Translations under genes and position numbers: made by a program
Shown: positions 52,829 to 64,000 of the stretch, piece after piece
Numbering within the stretch: position 1 is the first letter of the stretch
Layout of the letters: every line of letters starts with the position of its first letter
The notes under the pieces: generated by a model
What the model saw: only the letters and a program-made list of their open reading frames with translations
Database searches by the model: none
What the model was told of the DNA's origin: nothing
From: Phascolarctos cinereus
Taxonomy: Eukaryota > Chordata > Mammalia > Diprotodontia > Phascolarctidae
Direction of reading: 5' to 3'
NCBI RefSeq assembly: GCF_002099425.1
Contig: NW_018344008.1
Coordinates: 9,292,501-9,356,500, forward strand
Length of the DNA stretch: 64,000 nucleotides

Positions 52829-54396
52829 TCTGAAAAATTACAAGTTAAGAATCACCCAAAATGTAATGGAAAAGTGCTTAGTGGGTATGAGTAGGCTGCA
52901 ACACATTACCAGTGAGGCTTTATATGAGAAAAACAACATAAAGCTTGTCATCAGAAAGATATATGATGGGGGGAAAAGGTTAACTCGTCTTGATAAGAAC
53001 AACCTACATGATCCATTAGTAAACACATAATGTCAGGAGAGCTCAAAAAAGGATACCCAGTAACGTGGATGGATCCCCCTATGAAGAATTTATAGGAAGA
53101 AGCGGGCAAGTGTAGTACAGGATGAGAGGGAGTGGATGAGTTGCAATCTGTGTGAGAGGAAGTACCCTATATTGATGAAAGCACACATTCATTAATGTAT
53201 TTCTGTAAAGGTCATTTCTCCTCTGTTAGATTGCAAGCTCTTAGGTATCTTTATCTTTGGCTCTCAGTACCCCTCCCAAACTTTTTCCAGTTTGCATTTT
53301 TTCATATTTTGTTTCTGTTAGATTTTTTTTTTGTAAATGTTTGGTGTGCATATTGTGATGAATGCAGATGCATCACATTTTTTCTCCACTCTTCTTTACT
53401 TTATGTATGTCTAATAGTTCTTTGTGTTTGTCATAGTTGTTATTTCTTATGACATAATATTTCACAGTTTAACCATTCCAGTTTTAATATAAAATAATAC
53501 TGCTATGAATATTTTGGTGATGTCTTTTGTTTTCTTTTTTTAATTTTTTTAATCCCTGACAGTATTTAAGCACAGTGTCTTGCACATAACAAGTGCTTAA
53601 TAAATATCCATTGAATTAAATGGAATGAAATGTTTTTATGATACAGCCAACATAATGACATCAAAAACCGTCAAAATTATTTCCCAAAGAAATTTATCAG
53701 AGGGGCCATAGCAGTCAGTTGTGGATTACAGGGAAAATGGTGATGATGAAAAAGATAATTACGTTTAGGGGAGAGTATGCAGCACCAGCAATCAGGAGCC
53801 CTGCTCTGCTACAGTGTTAGCTCTGCCATGAATTGGTTATTTGACCTTGAACAAGTGTTTTACTTCTCTGGGCTTCAATTTCCTTATATGCAAAATAAAT
53901 TATTAGATTATATGCTCACTAAGGTTCTTTGTGGGTGTTTTTTTGGTGTGTGTTTTTTGTTGTAGAGTCCTATGCCAATATTTTCAAGCTTCAGAAGGGT
54001 GGAGCTAACAGACATTTAAGGAATTACCTACAAAACTATTCCAAAAATAGAAAAAACCTATGACTTTCTTCTAATGGCTGGCATCTAAATTCATTATCTT
54101 TTAGGTCTGAAAAAAATTTTCTGGAGATTAGATTGTTGTTAAACTTCAAAAACTATTCACATCAAGTGATATATTGGGATTTTGCTAATCATGGGGGTTT
54201 GCAAATCATTAGTCATTTTCTTTGTGTTGTGTTTCTTGTTTTGCATTTTTCAGAAAAGTTCAGAACAAGAAATTTCTGCTGTTTTCCAATTTTGTTTTCA
54301 GTGTCCAAATGCAGTAATATTTGGTACTGTATTTAGGTTACCTAAATAACCTAAACCCCAGTACAATGCTTTTGAATGCCTATCAGTCAGCATTTA

Positions 54397-54543
54397 GGGG
54401 CAGCTAGGTGGCACAGTGGATGGAGCACCGGCCCTGAAATCGGGAGTACCTGAGTTCAGATCCGACCTCAGACGCATGACACTTGCTGGCTGTGTAACCC
54501 TGGGCAAGTCACTTGACCCCATTGCCTAGCCAAAAAAAAAAAA
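54397..54543 (+). repeat. Marsupial SINE with 12-bp target duplication
   Basis: GGGGCAGCTAGGTGGCACAG to an A12 tail. AGTCAGCATTTA occurs on both sides (54385-54396 and 54544-54555). It sits at the 3' edge of an antisense L2 copy. Confidence 0.5.
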
Positions 54544-54555
54544 AGTCAGCATTTA

Positions 54556-55800
54556 TTAAGTACCCACTAAATATCTCTAGGCCAGACGCTAGGGATACAA
54601 AAAGTGAAATAACCCCTACCTCTAGAACTTCTAAAGAGAGACTTATTAAGTTAATAGCTTAATTAGTATAATAAATTACGCTATTACCACTGAGACTTTT
54701 TGGGACATATATATTACATTATTTATATATAAAGAACGCATATAAATAAGTACATTGCTGTTTGAGAGGGTACTGGCAATTGGGAATCAGACTTCATGTA
54801 GAAGGTGGTTGCTTAAGCTGAGCATTGAAGGGGAAAGGAGGGTTCTGTGAGGCAGAGGTGAAAAGGGAGATGGCCAATGCAAAGGCACAGAGGAGATGGA
54901 GTGATGCTCAGAGAGGCCAATTTGACTGGATCAGAATATAGGAGGGGGGGCTAGTCTATAATGAAGCCAGAAATATAAGTTGGGCCAAGTTGCAAAAAGG
55001 CTTTAAATGGTAAACAAAGGAGTTTAAGAGTTAATATTTTATACCAGAGGCAATAAGGAGCCTCTAGTGTTTTTTGAGCAAAGAAGTGTTGTGCTCAGAT
55101 AATGCACTTAAAGAAAATCCCAGAGTTAGCAGAAGAAAGGATGAATTAGATCAAGGAAAAATCAACAGGGAGGATTTTGTAGGCAAACTACAGTGCCTAC
55201 AGAAATTGTGGAGATAGAAATGGTGAGATTTAGGAACTAATTTGGATAGGTGAAGTGAGGGGAAACAAGGAGTCCAAAACAAGCCCAAGTTATGAACCTG
55301 GAAGACTAAGAAAAGCATAGTGGTACCTTCAGTAGGGAAGGACATTTTGGTAGAGGGGTTGATTTTGGGGAAAATATAATGAGTTCTGTTTTTGACATGT
55401 TGAATCTGATCTGTCTGAGACATCCAGTTTGAAAGGTCTAATAGGTGAGGTAGGGCTTAAGGTCAGAGGAGATTAAACTTGGATATATCTCTGAGTCATT
55501 TGCATAAATTGATGATATGTAAACTCAGAGTGTTGTTGAGGTAAGGAAAGGAGAATATGGAGAGTGAAGAAGAGGGGCTCCGAGACAGAGCCTTAGGGGA
55601 CACCCACTGTTAGGGGATGAGATACTGCAGGTGAGATAGCTATGGAGACTGATAAGGACTAGCTAGGTAGGAGGAAATCCAGAAGAGAGTTGGGTCACAA
55701 ATAACCAAGGAAGGAGAGAGTATCCAGGAAAAGAAAGGAATAGATAGTGCCAATGCAGCAGAGAAGTCCAAAAGGATGAGGACTGATAAAAGAACCATTA
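54556..55800 (-). repeat. Long L2 LINE fragment, antisense
   Basis: AAGTACCCACTAAATATCTC, GAGCATTGAAGGGGAAAGGA, GGCAATAAGGAGCCTCTAGT and AAGTAGACAGAG-like purine-rich sequence are the complement of L2. It is similar in extent to 31630-33200 but more diverged. Confidence 0.5.
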
Positions 55801-58485
55801 CATTTGGTAATTAATTAAAACGTCATTTTTAAGTTTAAAGTGAGCAGTTTCAAATTAGGAGGGTAGAAGAAGCAAGCAAAATTGCATAAGATTGAAGAGT
55901 GAATGAGAAGAGGGGAAGTAGAGTCAAGAATGTAGACAGCTTTTTTGAGGAGTTGGTCTGAAAAAGGGAAGAGAGATCTAGGGTGTAATAGCTTGAAGGG
56001 ATAGTGTGCGCCTGAGGGTTTGGGGTTTGGTTTTGGTTTGGCTTTTGGGATTTTTTTTTTTAAGGATGGAAGAGATTGAGGCACTTATGTTTAAAGACAG
56101 TAGGGAAGGAACCAGTAGATAAGAAGAGGTTGGAGATCAGAGAGAGAGTAGAGATGATTAAGTTTTATCATTACTACTACTACACAGACAGGTTTCAACT
56201 TGTCTCTTACCGGTACTTAATATTTGTTTTTATTCTTTTAAAAATAAATGAGCAAGTCAAGCTTTTGTTTCAGAATCCACAGCTTTTCAGTATTTTGCCA
56301 AATGCCTTTGTTTTTGATTTTCAGGCTACTCTTCTTGATCCTTAGATTATTGTTTTACTGCTTTAGTCTTCTGATGCTTGTAATTCTTATTTAAGATCAT
56401 TTCCACTGGAAACAAATAAGTACCGCTCTTTTGTTATTTATATAGAATTCAAGTAGCACCATGGAAAAATGCACAGTCCTTTTGTTAGCCTCCACTCCTT
56501 TGCTATCCAGTACTGCCCTCTTTTTATTCTTTAATTCAAATTAAATCATCAAGTACTTTCAGGCACTGCTGCATAGGTCTCAACTATGTCACTTATGCTT
56601 TTAAGTCTTATTAATTTCATCATTTCAGTGCAACTGATAACAAACACCCATGTGACTGGAAGAGGAAAATACTGCCAAAAAAACTGTAGAATGACCCCTC
56701 GGTTTTGGTAGAGAGCTCATTATTGGGTGGTTAAGCAGAAGCGGCAAAAATTAAATGTGTACATGCCCTAAACCTACTCACTAGTTGAGAAGCTTGCAAT
56801 GTATGGCAAGTTTTCATATACTTTATACCTATTTTGAGGATAAAGCCTTGATAGTCAGCATTATCACTTTTTCAATTTTCTTAAACTGTTTCTTGAAGCA
56901 ATTAGGTTTAAAGAGACAGTGACACCACAGAATGATGGTGTATAATATAATTTTAGTCTCTTACCTGCTACAGGGTGCCGGTATCATCTAATTTTTAATA
57001 TTTAAATGTATTTTCTTCCATGTGTATGTCGTTTTCTAAATTCTTGGCTTTGGCAGCATTTAGGAAAGTTATGGAAAGGACACTTTGTGCAGTTACTTGA
57101 TCATATTGTTATAGATTTTAGTGGGGCCCAGCAAATCTATTGGTTTTTTTCCTTTTTCCTTCATCCACAAACGTTATTTATTCCTTCATGTTCAATAAGT
57201 TTGGTTCTATTTATGATTTTGAATTGCTCTTAATAGCATTTTGGAAGTACAGTTAAACAGTTTTCTTCATTATGTCTGTCAACCCCAGATTTCTGTCTGT
57301 GGATGAACAGAATTGGGTTGTATGCGTGTTTTATTACTTTCAAGCTAGCAGCATGCTTGTGGAGCTGTGAGCTGAGCTCCTTTGGGGGTTACACTGCACA
57401 TTTTTTATACCCTTCCTATAGGAACTGTTGTGGCTCCATCACCATCTCACCCTTGGACAGAGAAAATATATCTATACCAGACCACTCCCAGCCTTGGGCT
57501 ATCTAGACAAAAAAAATCTGTCTCCACCCAAGCTTGAATAGAACACTATGGGCTTCCCCACTTTAGATTAAATTCCTTGCCGTCTTGGGTGGTGTCTGAT
57601 CTAGATGAGGAGTGTGGATGCTATCTCATTATCAATAATGTCCTTCTGAAGAAAAACTGAATTTAAACTCAGGACTTTGGAAGAGGGATGGAACTCTGAA
57701 TCTCCCCAAGATGCTGGTTATTAATCATTTCTCACATATTTTAGTTGTTTAACAGCCATGTATGTGAATGCTGTTCTCTCTATGCGTCCCTTAATTAAAA
57801 ATGTGAAACATTAATTCTTTAACTTTGTAGGTGGTAAAGTAATTTTCTTTTCTTCTTTTCTAGCTACAACAGCTTCTGTTGAAATAATTCATAGTTAAGG
57901 ATATGGACCTATGGAAATGTCAGAAGAAATTGTACAGTCTCTTAAATCTATGAAATTCATAGTTCAGATGCTTTTAGCCACAGAGCATCATTTTATCACT
58001 TCTGGAAATGTTTATTCCAAGATAGCTTTAATGGCCCATAGGTACACTCCACAATATCAAGGTTATCTATTATGACACCAGCTTGCTGCTATGATTTCAG
58101 TGCACATAAATAATGGTGCTTTTTAATGTGTAGCCTACAGCCATAGCTTAGTTGCTGTGTTCCAGATTTAAATGTTTCTTAATTCTAAGTTGATTTACAT
58201 TTGGGTTTTGACTTTTTGAAATTGGTTACTTTTACACATCTCTACTGAAGCTTATTTTCTCTTTGGCTACTATAATGCATTGTTTCACACTTGGTTTGTA
58301 AAATTCTTATATATGTGTGTGTATTTAAAATGTGCCATTTTATTATTGCTAAGTGAAATGTCCTGTTTTTGCTGTAATTATTTCTCAGTCACATTGCACT
58401 CAGTCACATTGCAGCGTCAGCAGTTACTGCCATACTGTTGTCAGCATATACATAAATGTTATGGCCTATTTTTCCTTAAAAACAA

Positions 58486-58491
58486 AATAAA
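58486..58491 (+). terminator. PLEKHA5: Proximal poly(A) signal AATAAA
   Basis: AATAAA followed by GTGTAGGTATTTTGAGGTAC. The downstream GU-rich element is moderate. It would give a 3'UTR about 200 nt shorter. Confidence 0.5.
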
Positions 58492-58699
58492 GTGTAGGTA
58501 TTTTGAGGTACTGGGCTTTTACTTCTTTGGAATAGGTGTGTACAGCAATAAGGTTTCCAATTCCAGTACTTAGTTTGTGTACAAATGTAATTATGTTCAT
58601 TGTATATATATTATACAATGAGCACATGCAATATAAGTATATAAAGTTACTATTGTTTAAATGCAAATGTTCATATCTCATTTCTTTTCTATCATGGTA

Positions 58700-58705
58700 A
58701 ATAAA
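58700..58705 (+). terminator. PLEKHA5: Distal poly(A) signal AATAAA
   Basis: AATAAA followed by TGTTGATGTTC and TCTGTGTTAGTGATTTTTTT. This strong GU/U-rich downstream element marks the likely main end of the gene. Confidence 0.5.
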
Positions 58706-59160
58706 TGTTGATGTTCTTAAACATCTGTGTTAGTGATTTTTTTTTCCCCTCCATTTAAAGCTGAAGAAAAAAAATGGTAGCTTTGGTAACTACCAAGAGG
58801 AATGTTGGGACTGTTTATTTTTTTAAAAAACTTAGAGAAGTTTTATATTTTACTGATAAAGAAACTAAGGGCTAAACAAAGTAAGTGTCAGCTTACACAG
58901 CTAAATCAATGGCAGAGCTATTTTAAACAAAGTCTCCTACCTCCCATTACTTTTTATTCTTGTTTGGACAAAAATGAGTTTTGTAAGTTTTTAAAAGGGA
59001 AAAATAATTAATAACCTCATTGAAGTGAATGTGTCTAAACACTTACACAGTTGAACAAATTCTTCTCATGGAAATTTTCTGGGATGCTGTATCTTTTCCC
59101 AGACCATTTCTTGTGAAGTCAGTGGTACTATTAAAGAACGTTACCTATTTTATTCTATGC

Positions 59161-59374
59161 CAGGGATTCTTAACCTGGAGTTCGTGGACCTTAAAGAAGA
59201 TACGGATATATTTCAGAGCATCTGTGAACTTGAAAGGGAAAAAATCCCACTGAAATTTAGCATTTCCTTTGACTATGAATGTAGAGTGCAAAAAAATATT
59301 CTGAAAAGAGGTCCAAAGGCTTCACTGCACTACCAAGGGAATCTATGAGTCACAAAAATGGTTGAGAACTCAGG
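59161..59374. mobile_element. hAT-type MITE (GGTTCTTAACC family), copy 2
   Basis: CAGGGATTCTTAACCTGG at the left mirrors a decayed GGTTGAGAACTCAGG at the right. The interior GAAATTTAGCATTTCCTTTG is shared with 33761-33993. Non-coding. Confidence 0.5.
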
Positions 59375-59574
59375 TCCTTTACTCTTTTATCCTCCAGTAA
59401 TCAATTTCACATTCTTCCTGCTATAAGCTTTCATTTGTACTTTACATTGTTTCCAAAACACAAGGAAACTTTAGCCTTTTCGATTTCTGCATAAAAATGA
59501 CATTTTACTAAAAAAGCCATAGCTTACACACACAAGCCCAAGTCTTGGTGCAGTTAAAGCCTAAAACCTGGGGG

Positions 59575-59960
59575 ACATTGTTATTTGTCCTTTCTTCTCA
59601 AAGGGGACCAATGATATCAGAAGGTGATATTGACTTTCCTGTGAATTGGATTTAAGAGAGGTAGAGCTGTGCCTCATTCTCTCTTCCACAGTCATCAAAG
59701 TCCAATAGCTGGACAAAAGTCAGTACCGATGGTGACCTGGGATACAGAAGGTGACCTTGGCCTTTCTAAATTGAGGTCTTTCCCTTTTTTGTTTGAGGCC
59801 ACCCCCATTCAATAGCTAAGGGCTGTGTGAGAGTTGAGACAAAAGATAGCCCAAGTTACCATCACAAAGATAGCAGTCTGGGAGGGGAAGACCTCAATGG
59901 CTGGCCTGAACCTAAAAACTGATTCTATTTGCACTTATCTTAAGCCATCCAAATCTAAAT
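59575..59960 (-). repeat. RTE-tailed interspersed repeat, antisense
   Basis: On the + strand it begins TTATTTGTCCTTTCTTCTCA, the complement of an AAAGGACAAATAACAA ending. It shares its 3' 150 bp with the copy at 8760-9127. Confidence 0.5.
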
Positions 59961-60639
59961 AATGAGCCACTGATACTTGGGTTTGGGCTATTTTTGGCCA
60001 GTCGATGAAAGCCAGGGTGATTTAGGTTTAAAGGTGTAGTCAAGTAGCCGAATTTAAAACACAATGAGCTTCTTTAAAGCCTGTTTTTTCTGAGCTTTAT
60101 TTTAAGAAATGAAAAATGCACAGGACAAAAAGTAAATTAAGGGACATTGTGGGCTGTGGGAGGAACATTATTTAAAGTACAGATTATTAAAAATAAAGAG
60201 GATGTAATCTTTACCAACCAGTTTCAGCCTAATGATATAAATGAAATATATTCAAAGGAAAAGCACTCAATATTTTTTCTCTTTAGATAAAATCTATAAT
60301 TGTTATAGATCAGTTATGTTTTGGTTTAATTAAACACAATCATTTAAGGATATTCCTTGGATATGTATGAGGCTGAGTGACCCTGCAGATAGTAGAATGC
60401 GCATCCAGAATTTATTTGTAAATTTTCCTTTTTCTTCCTTTTTATGTATTTAAGTAGTCATACTTGTCAAGGAAATTTTTTGGTAAAATGACAGTCAATT
60501 GTAGGTAAATGTATACCTTTTAAGATCTATCAAAAATTCATTACTAGTTTCTCTGATAAAGGCCTCATTGCTCAAATATATGGGGAACCAAATCATTTAT
60601 ATAAATAAGAGTCGTTGAACAAGCACTTTTCAGAAGCAG

Positions 60640-61437
60640 AAATCAAAGTTATCAATAGTCATGTGAAAACAAAGTCACGTTATAACAACTATGAGACACT
60701 ACCATATCAGATTGGCTAATATGACAAGGAAAATGACAAATGCTGGAGCAAATGCGGAAAAACTGGGACACTAATGCATTGTTGGTGGAATTGTGAACTG
60801 GTCCAACCATTCTGGAGAACAATTTGGAACTATGCCCAAAGGGCTATAAAACGATATCTTTTTGACCCAACAATATCACAACTAGATCTGTTTCCCACAT
60901 AGATCAAGAGAAAAGGACCAATATGTACAAAAGTATTTATAGCAACTCTTTCTGTGGTGCCGAAGAATTGGACATTGAGAGGGTGTCCATCAATTGGAGA
61001 ATGGTGACCAAGTTGTAGCATATGATTATGATGGAATAGTATCGTGCTGCAAGAAATTATGAGGGGGATGGCTTCAGAAAAACATGGGAAGACAAGTGAA
61101 GTGAGCAGAACTAGGAGAACACTGCACACAGTCCTAGCAATTTTGTAATAATCTACTGTGTAAGACTTAGCTATTTTGATTAATACAATAATCAAAGACA
61201 ATTCCAAAGGGCTCATGATGAAAAATATCGTCCATCTCCAGAGAGAGAACGGATGGCGTCTGAGTGCAAATTGAAGTCTAATTTTTTCCTTTTTTTTTTC
61301 CACATGGCTAATATGGAAATGTTTTACATGATTTCCATGTATAATTGGATGGAGAAGGGGTTGGAGGGTTTGAGAATTTGGAATTCAACATTTTTAAATG
61401 AATGTTCATGTTTTAAAATGAATGTTAAAAATAAGTT
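60640..61437 (+). repeat. L1 3' end with ORF2 C-terminal remnant, sense
   Basis: A decayed frame reads LMHCWWNCELVQPFWRTIWN, the classic C-terminal cysteine/histidine-containing block of L1 ORF2, and then CTKVFIATL. The 3'UTR follows and ends at 61437. 5'-truncated, with stops in ORF2. A SINE is inserted directly after it. Confidence 0.5.
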
Positions 61438-61440
61438 ATT

Positions 61441-61586
61441 GGGGCAGCTAGGTGGCACAATGGATAGAGCACTGGCCCCGGTCAGGAGGACCCGAGTTCA
61501 AATCCTGCCTCAGACTAAACGCTTGACACTACCTGTGTGACCCTGGGCAAGTCACTTAACCCCAATTGCCTTAAAAAAAAACAACA
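61441..61586 (+). repeat. Marsupial tRNA-type SINE
   Basis: GGGGCAGCTAGGTGGCACAA to GCCTTAAAAAAAAAC. AGTTATT flanks both ends (61434-61440 and just after the tail), a short target duplication. Confidence 0.5.
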
Positions 61587-62279
61587 GTTATTTTAAAAAG
61601 ATAGCCAAGTTTAGAGAGTCAGCCTGACAGTACATACCGGAACAACCAGTTTTGTTGTTAGGAATATATTGTTCAAATCTTGTCTGACAAATACTGACAC
61701 AATCTCTCAATGTCCCAGGTGACTTTTTAAGTTTATAAGTTATAATGTGATAATCTGCATTACAGCCCTAGCTGTTTTTACCTATATACTTTCAAATTTG
61801 CTAACAAATAGCAAGGAGAATTATATCCTGCCTTTCCCACTTCCTATATCCAAATCAAGAGTCTAGAACAAGGAGCACAAAATGAAGTTGTAAATTCCTA
61901 CACGTACTGCAGTATGTCATTGTACACACTTCTAGTGAGTATGCTAGCTGAAACTGGAATTAGGGCTAAAAAAGGTGTCCAACGTTGGGCAGAGCCTTGT
62001 GCTTATTGGAGCAGTGCCTGATGAAGACCAGCAGCAAGCATGGGAGTAGTAAAGCCTTGTCAAGCAACTGCCTTCTCAGATGAAGAAGGAGCAGTAAATG
62101 TCCAACAGAACTGCACACAACCCCCAAGTCTACAGAGACTGTGCATCACTTATGATCAGTGGGAGCAATGTGACATCACCAGAAGACAACTCAGCCCACC
62201 ATTCTAACCATGTATCCTGGCCATACTTGTTCCTTTATATGTTATTTCATCAAAAGCCTTGCTTTGGGAAGGAGAAAGG

Positions 62280-62425
62280 GAATAAGCGTTTATATAATGC
62301 CTGCTATGTGTCAGGCACTATACTAAGCACTTTTACAAATATCTCAAATCTGCAAGGTAGGTGCTGTCATCCCCATTTTACAGTTGGAAAAACTTAGGGA
62401 AACAGATTAAGTGACTTGCTTAATT
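62280..62425 (+). repeat. MIR copy
   Basis: TGCCTGCTATGTGTCAGGCA, CTATACTAAGCAC and TCATCCCCATTTTACAGTTG are in MIR order. Confidence 0.5.
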
Positions 62426-62999
62426 GAAAATTGATTTGATTGAAATTTTATTGAAAATTGATAATATTGATAACTCCTAAAACTAAATTCATGAATGGAG
62501 TTCCTTAGTTATGGTTTTAAGTAGATGCAGCCCTGATGAGTACCTTCAAACTTGGGCACCTTGTTTGGGTGACCTCTGGCTTGGGGGCAGTGAGGGTACA
62601 TGAGGTTTCCTCTCATGGCATTTAGCAGCATTCACACAGGACTAGAGAAGGAAATGGTGAGAGAGATTCGGGGGTCTATCTACATGAGCAGTAAGTGGTA
62701 AGGCAGGGCAAGGGGTATGGAGATGGGATTCGAAGGTACAGGATAATTTAAAGTTGAATGGGTTTACTATAGGTTCAGGTTTACAAAGTAAAGAAATTAA
62801 AGTAAGACCTGGGAGTGATGAACAAGGAGGAGTGAAGTGCCTGGAAATTGTGATGAAGTAGAGGAGAAATGGAAAAAAATACATTTATCCTATTGTGTGG
62901 AATGGATTCTCAGTACAGACCATTGGAGTTGAGGTTGATGAGCTGGGACACTAGGATGTTTTAGGAAACAATAACCAGCATATTGAAATCCTCAAATAT

Positions 63000-63566
63000 G
63001 AGGGCACATCCTTTTGTGGTGGCAAAGAATTAGAAACTGAGGGAATGCCCATCAATTGAGAAATGGCTGAATAAGTTGTAGAATATGAATGTAATAGAAT
63101 ACTACTGTGCTATAAGAAATGATGAGCAGACACATTTCAGAAAAACATTGAAAGACATGAACTAATGATGAGTGAAGTCAGCAGAACAGGAGAACACAGT
63201 AACAGCAACATTGTGCTATAATCAGTTATGGTAGACTTAGCTCTTCTTAGCAATACAATTATCCAAAACAATTCAAAAAGTCTCCTGATAGAAAATGCTA
63301 TCCACATCCAGAGCAAGAACTGATGTGAATCTGAATGCCAGTCAAAGCACTATTTTCACTTTTTTCGTTTTTTTTTCCTTTTGTTCTGTTTCTTCTTTCA
63401 CGGCATGACTAATGTGGAAATATGTTTAACATGATTGCACATGTATAACCTATATCAGATTGCTTGCCATCTTTGGGAGGGGGGAGAGGAGGGAAGGAGA
63501 AAAATTTGGAAGTCAAAATCTTATTAAATGAATGTTGAAAACTATCTTTACATTTAATTGGAAAAA
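63000..63566 (+). repeat. L1 3' end, sense
   Basis: GGCAAAGAATTAGAAACTGA, GCCCATCAATTGAGAAATGG, ATGCTATCCACATCCAGAGC and CCTATATCAGATTGCTTGCC, ending in GAATGTTGAAAACTA. 5'-truncated in ORF2. Confidence 0.5.
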
Positions 63567-64000
63567 GTACTATTTACCTTAAAAAATATATATACATATA
63601 TAAGACCAGAGGTTGGAGTAAAAAGGAAAATGGTGAACCAGAAGCCAAACTTTTGAAGAAAGGAAGGAAAAATTAACTCGAATATGTTTAGGGTAATAAA
63701 CAGATGGAATGAATCTCACTGGAAAAGTTGCTATATAATGGAGTGGAGGGAGGATCTGGAAATGACAATGAGAAAGCATGTCCATTCTTCCTCCTCACTC
63801 AGTATGTCAGCACAGAAAAAAAAAAAGTAAATCCAGTGATTTGAGAGGGTAGGGAGAGATATATTGTTGGGGGTGAAAAACTGGTTTGTATGACTACTCC
63901 CAAGCAGGCAAAACGAGAGGAAGGGATTAAAAGAGAAGCTCATGAACACCAAGGTTTCATTTTAAAAGATAACAGAAAATTGGAATAGTCAGTGTTAGAG

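Larger units (their letters stand above)
51004..57863 (+). other. 3'UTR intron of PLEKHA5, 6.9 kb
   Basis: Contents: L2 (51335-51570), MIR (52030-52235), composite SINE (52558-52828), a decayed antisense L1 tail (53300-53545, weak), SINE (54397-54543) and long antisense L2 (54556-55800). 52830-53250 may be an RTE remnant, but I could not confirm it. 56100-57863 is repeat-poor and unassigned. Confidence 0.5.
50994..58725 (+). other. PLEKHA5: PLEKHA5 3'UTR: 50994-51003 spliced to 57864-58725
   Basis: The donor at 51004 (GTATGT) pairs with a strong acceptor TTTTCTTCTTTTCTAG ending at 57863. The downstream exon starts CTACAACAGCTTCTGTTGAA, looks unique, lacks repeats and ends in AATAAA signals. 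The junction lies only 10 nt after the stop, so the message should escape nonsense-mediated decay. If the donor is not used, an AATAAA at 51191-51196 could end a short 3'UTR instead. Inferred from splice signals; not proven. Confidence 0.5.
57864..58725 (+). other. PLEKHA5: PLEKHA5 terminal 3'UTR exon
   Basis: Non-coding, AU-rich, unique-looking. It contains TGCTGCTA at 58084-58091, an 8-mer match to the miR-15/16 seed, as a possible target site. The 97-codon open frame at 58280-58573 is chance. The start is set by the acceptor ending at 57863, the end by the second poly(A) signal. Confidence 0.5.
58726..64000. other. Intergenic region downstream of PLEKHA5
   Basis: Holds a hAT MITE (59161-59374), an RTE-tailed repeat (59575-59960), L1 tails (60640-61437, 63000-63566), a SINE (61441-61586) and a MIR (62280-62425). 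58726-59160, 59961-60640, 61590-62280, 62430-63000 and 63570-64000 are unassigned. No gene is visible. Confidence 0.5.

Noticed and set aside
52830-53250. Possible RTE LINE remnant
   Set aside because: Some phrases resemble an RTE 3' end, but similarity is too weak to call by eye.
60830-61303. 157-codon minus-strand open frame, the longest on that strand at the right end
   Set aside because: It lies antisense across an L1 ORF2 C-terminus and 3'UTR in + orientation. No independent protein features.
1-64000. tRNA genes suggested by the many tRNA-like SINE heads
   Set aside because: All copies continue into SINE bodies with A-rich or LINE-type tails. None has an intact tRNA cloverleaf by eye.

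Overview
The window is vertebrate nuclear DNA, AT-rich and dominated by introns, and almost certainly marsupial. The evidence is the repeat content. There are many copies of the marsupial tRNA-type SINE (core GGGGCAGCTAGGTGGCACAG, ending GGGCAAGTCACTTAACC), marsupial L1 3' ends, half-L1-like (ORF1-only) elements, RTE-tailed SINEs, and old L2, CR1/L3 and MIR/CORE-SINE copies. I cannot name the species.

One host gene is present, on the + strand: the 3' half of PLEKHA5 (pleckstrin homology domain containing A5). Seventeen coding exons from 3411 to 50993 join in frame through GT-AG junctions. They encode 656 C-terminal residues: a coiled-coil region, a proline-rich cassette exon, a conserved serine/basic region, and a fast-evolving acidic tail ending in FMCV. 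The WW and PH domains expected at the N-terminus lie upstream of base 1. The stop codon is followed ten bases later by a likely 3'UTR intron of 6.9 kb. The terminal non-coding exon (57864 to about 58725) ends at two poly(A) signals. 58726-64000 is intergenic and repeat-rich; I see no second gene there.

Layout: 1-3410, intron with SINE fragments; 3411-28348, twelve exons with moderate introns; 28349-36028, intron with CR1, L2, SINE and hAT-type copies and a repeat-poor 2 kb upstream of the next exon; 36029-37541, two exons; 37542-48370, large intron holding a nested retroposon complex; 48371-51003, the last coding exons; 51004-57863, 3'UTR intron; 57864-58725, 3'UTR; then intergenic DNA.

The most unusual structure is the complex at about 38.1-43.8 kb. 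An antisense CR1/L3 copy is split by an ORF1-only L1-type element. That element is in turn split by a younger ORF1-only element and by a SINE. Target-site duplications support each of the last three insertions. The younger element carries a 75-bp (25-residue) tandem repeat in the coiled coil of its ORF1 and ends in a 3' segment I cannot assign to L1. I found no recognisable LTR retrovirus, CRISPR array, rRNA or functional tRNA gene.
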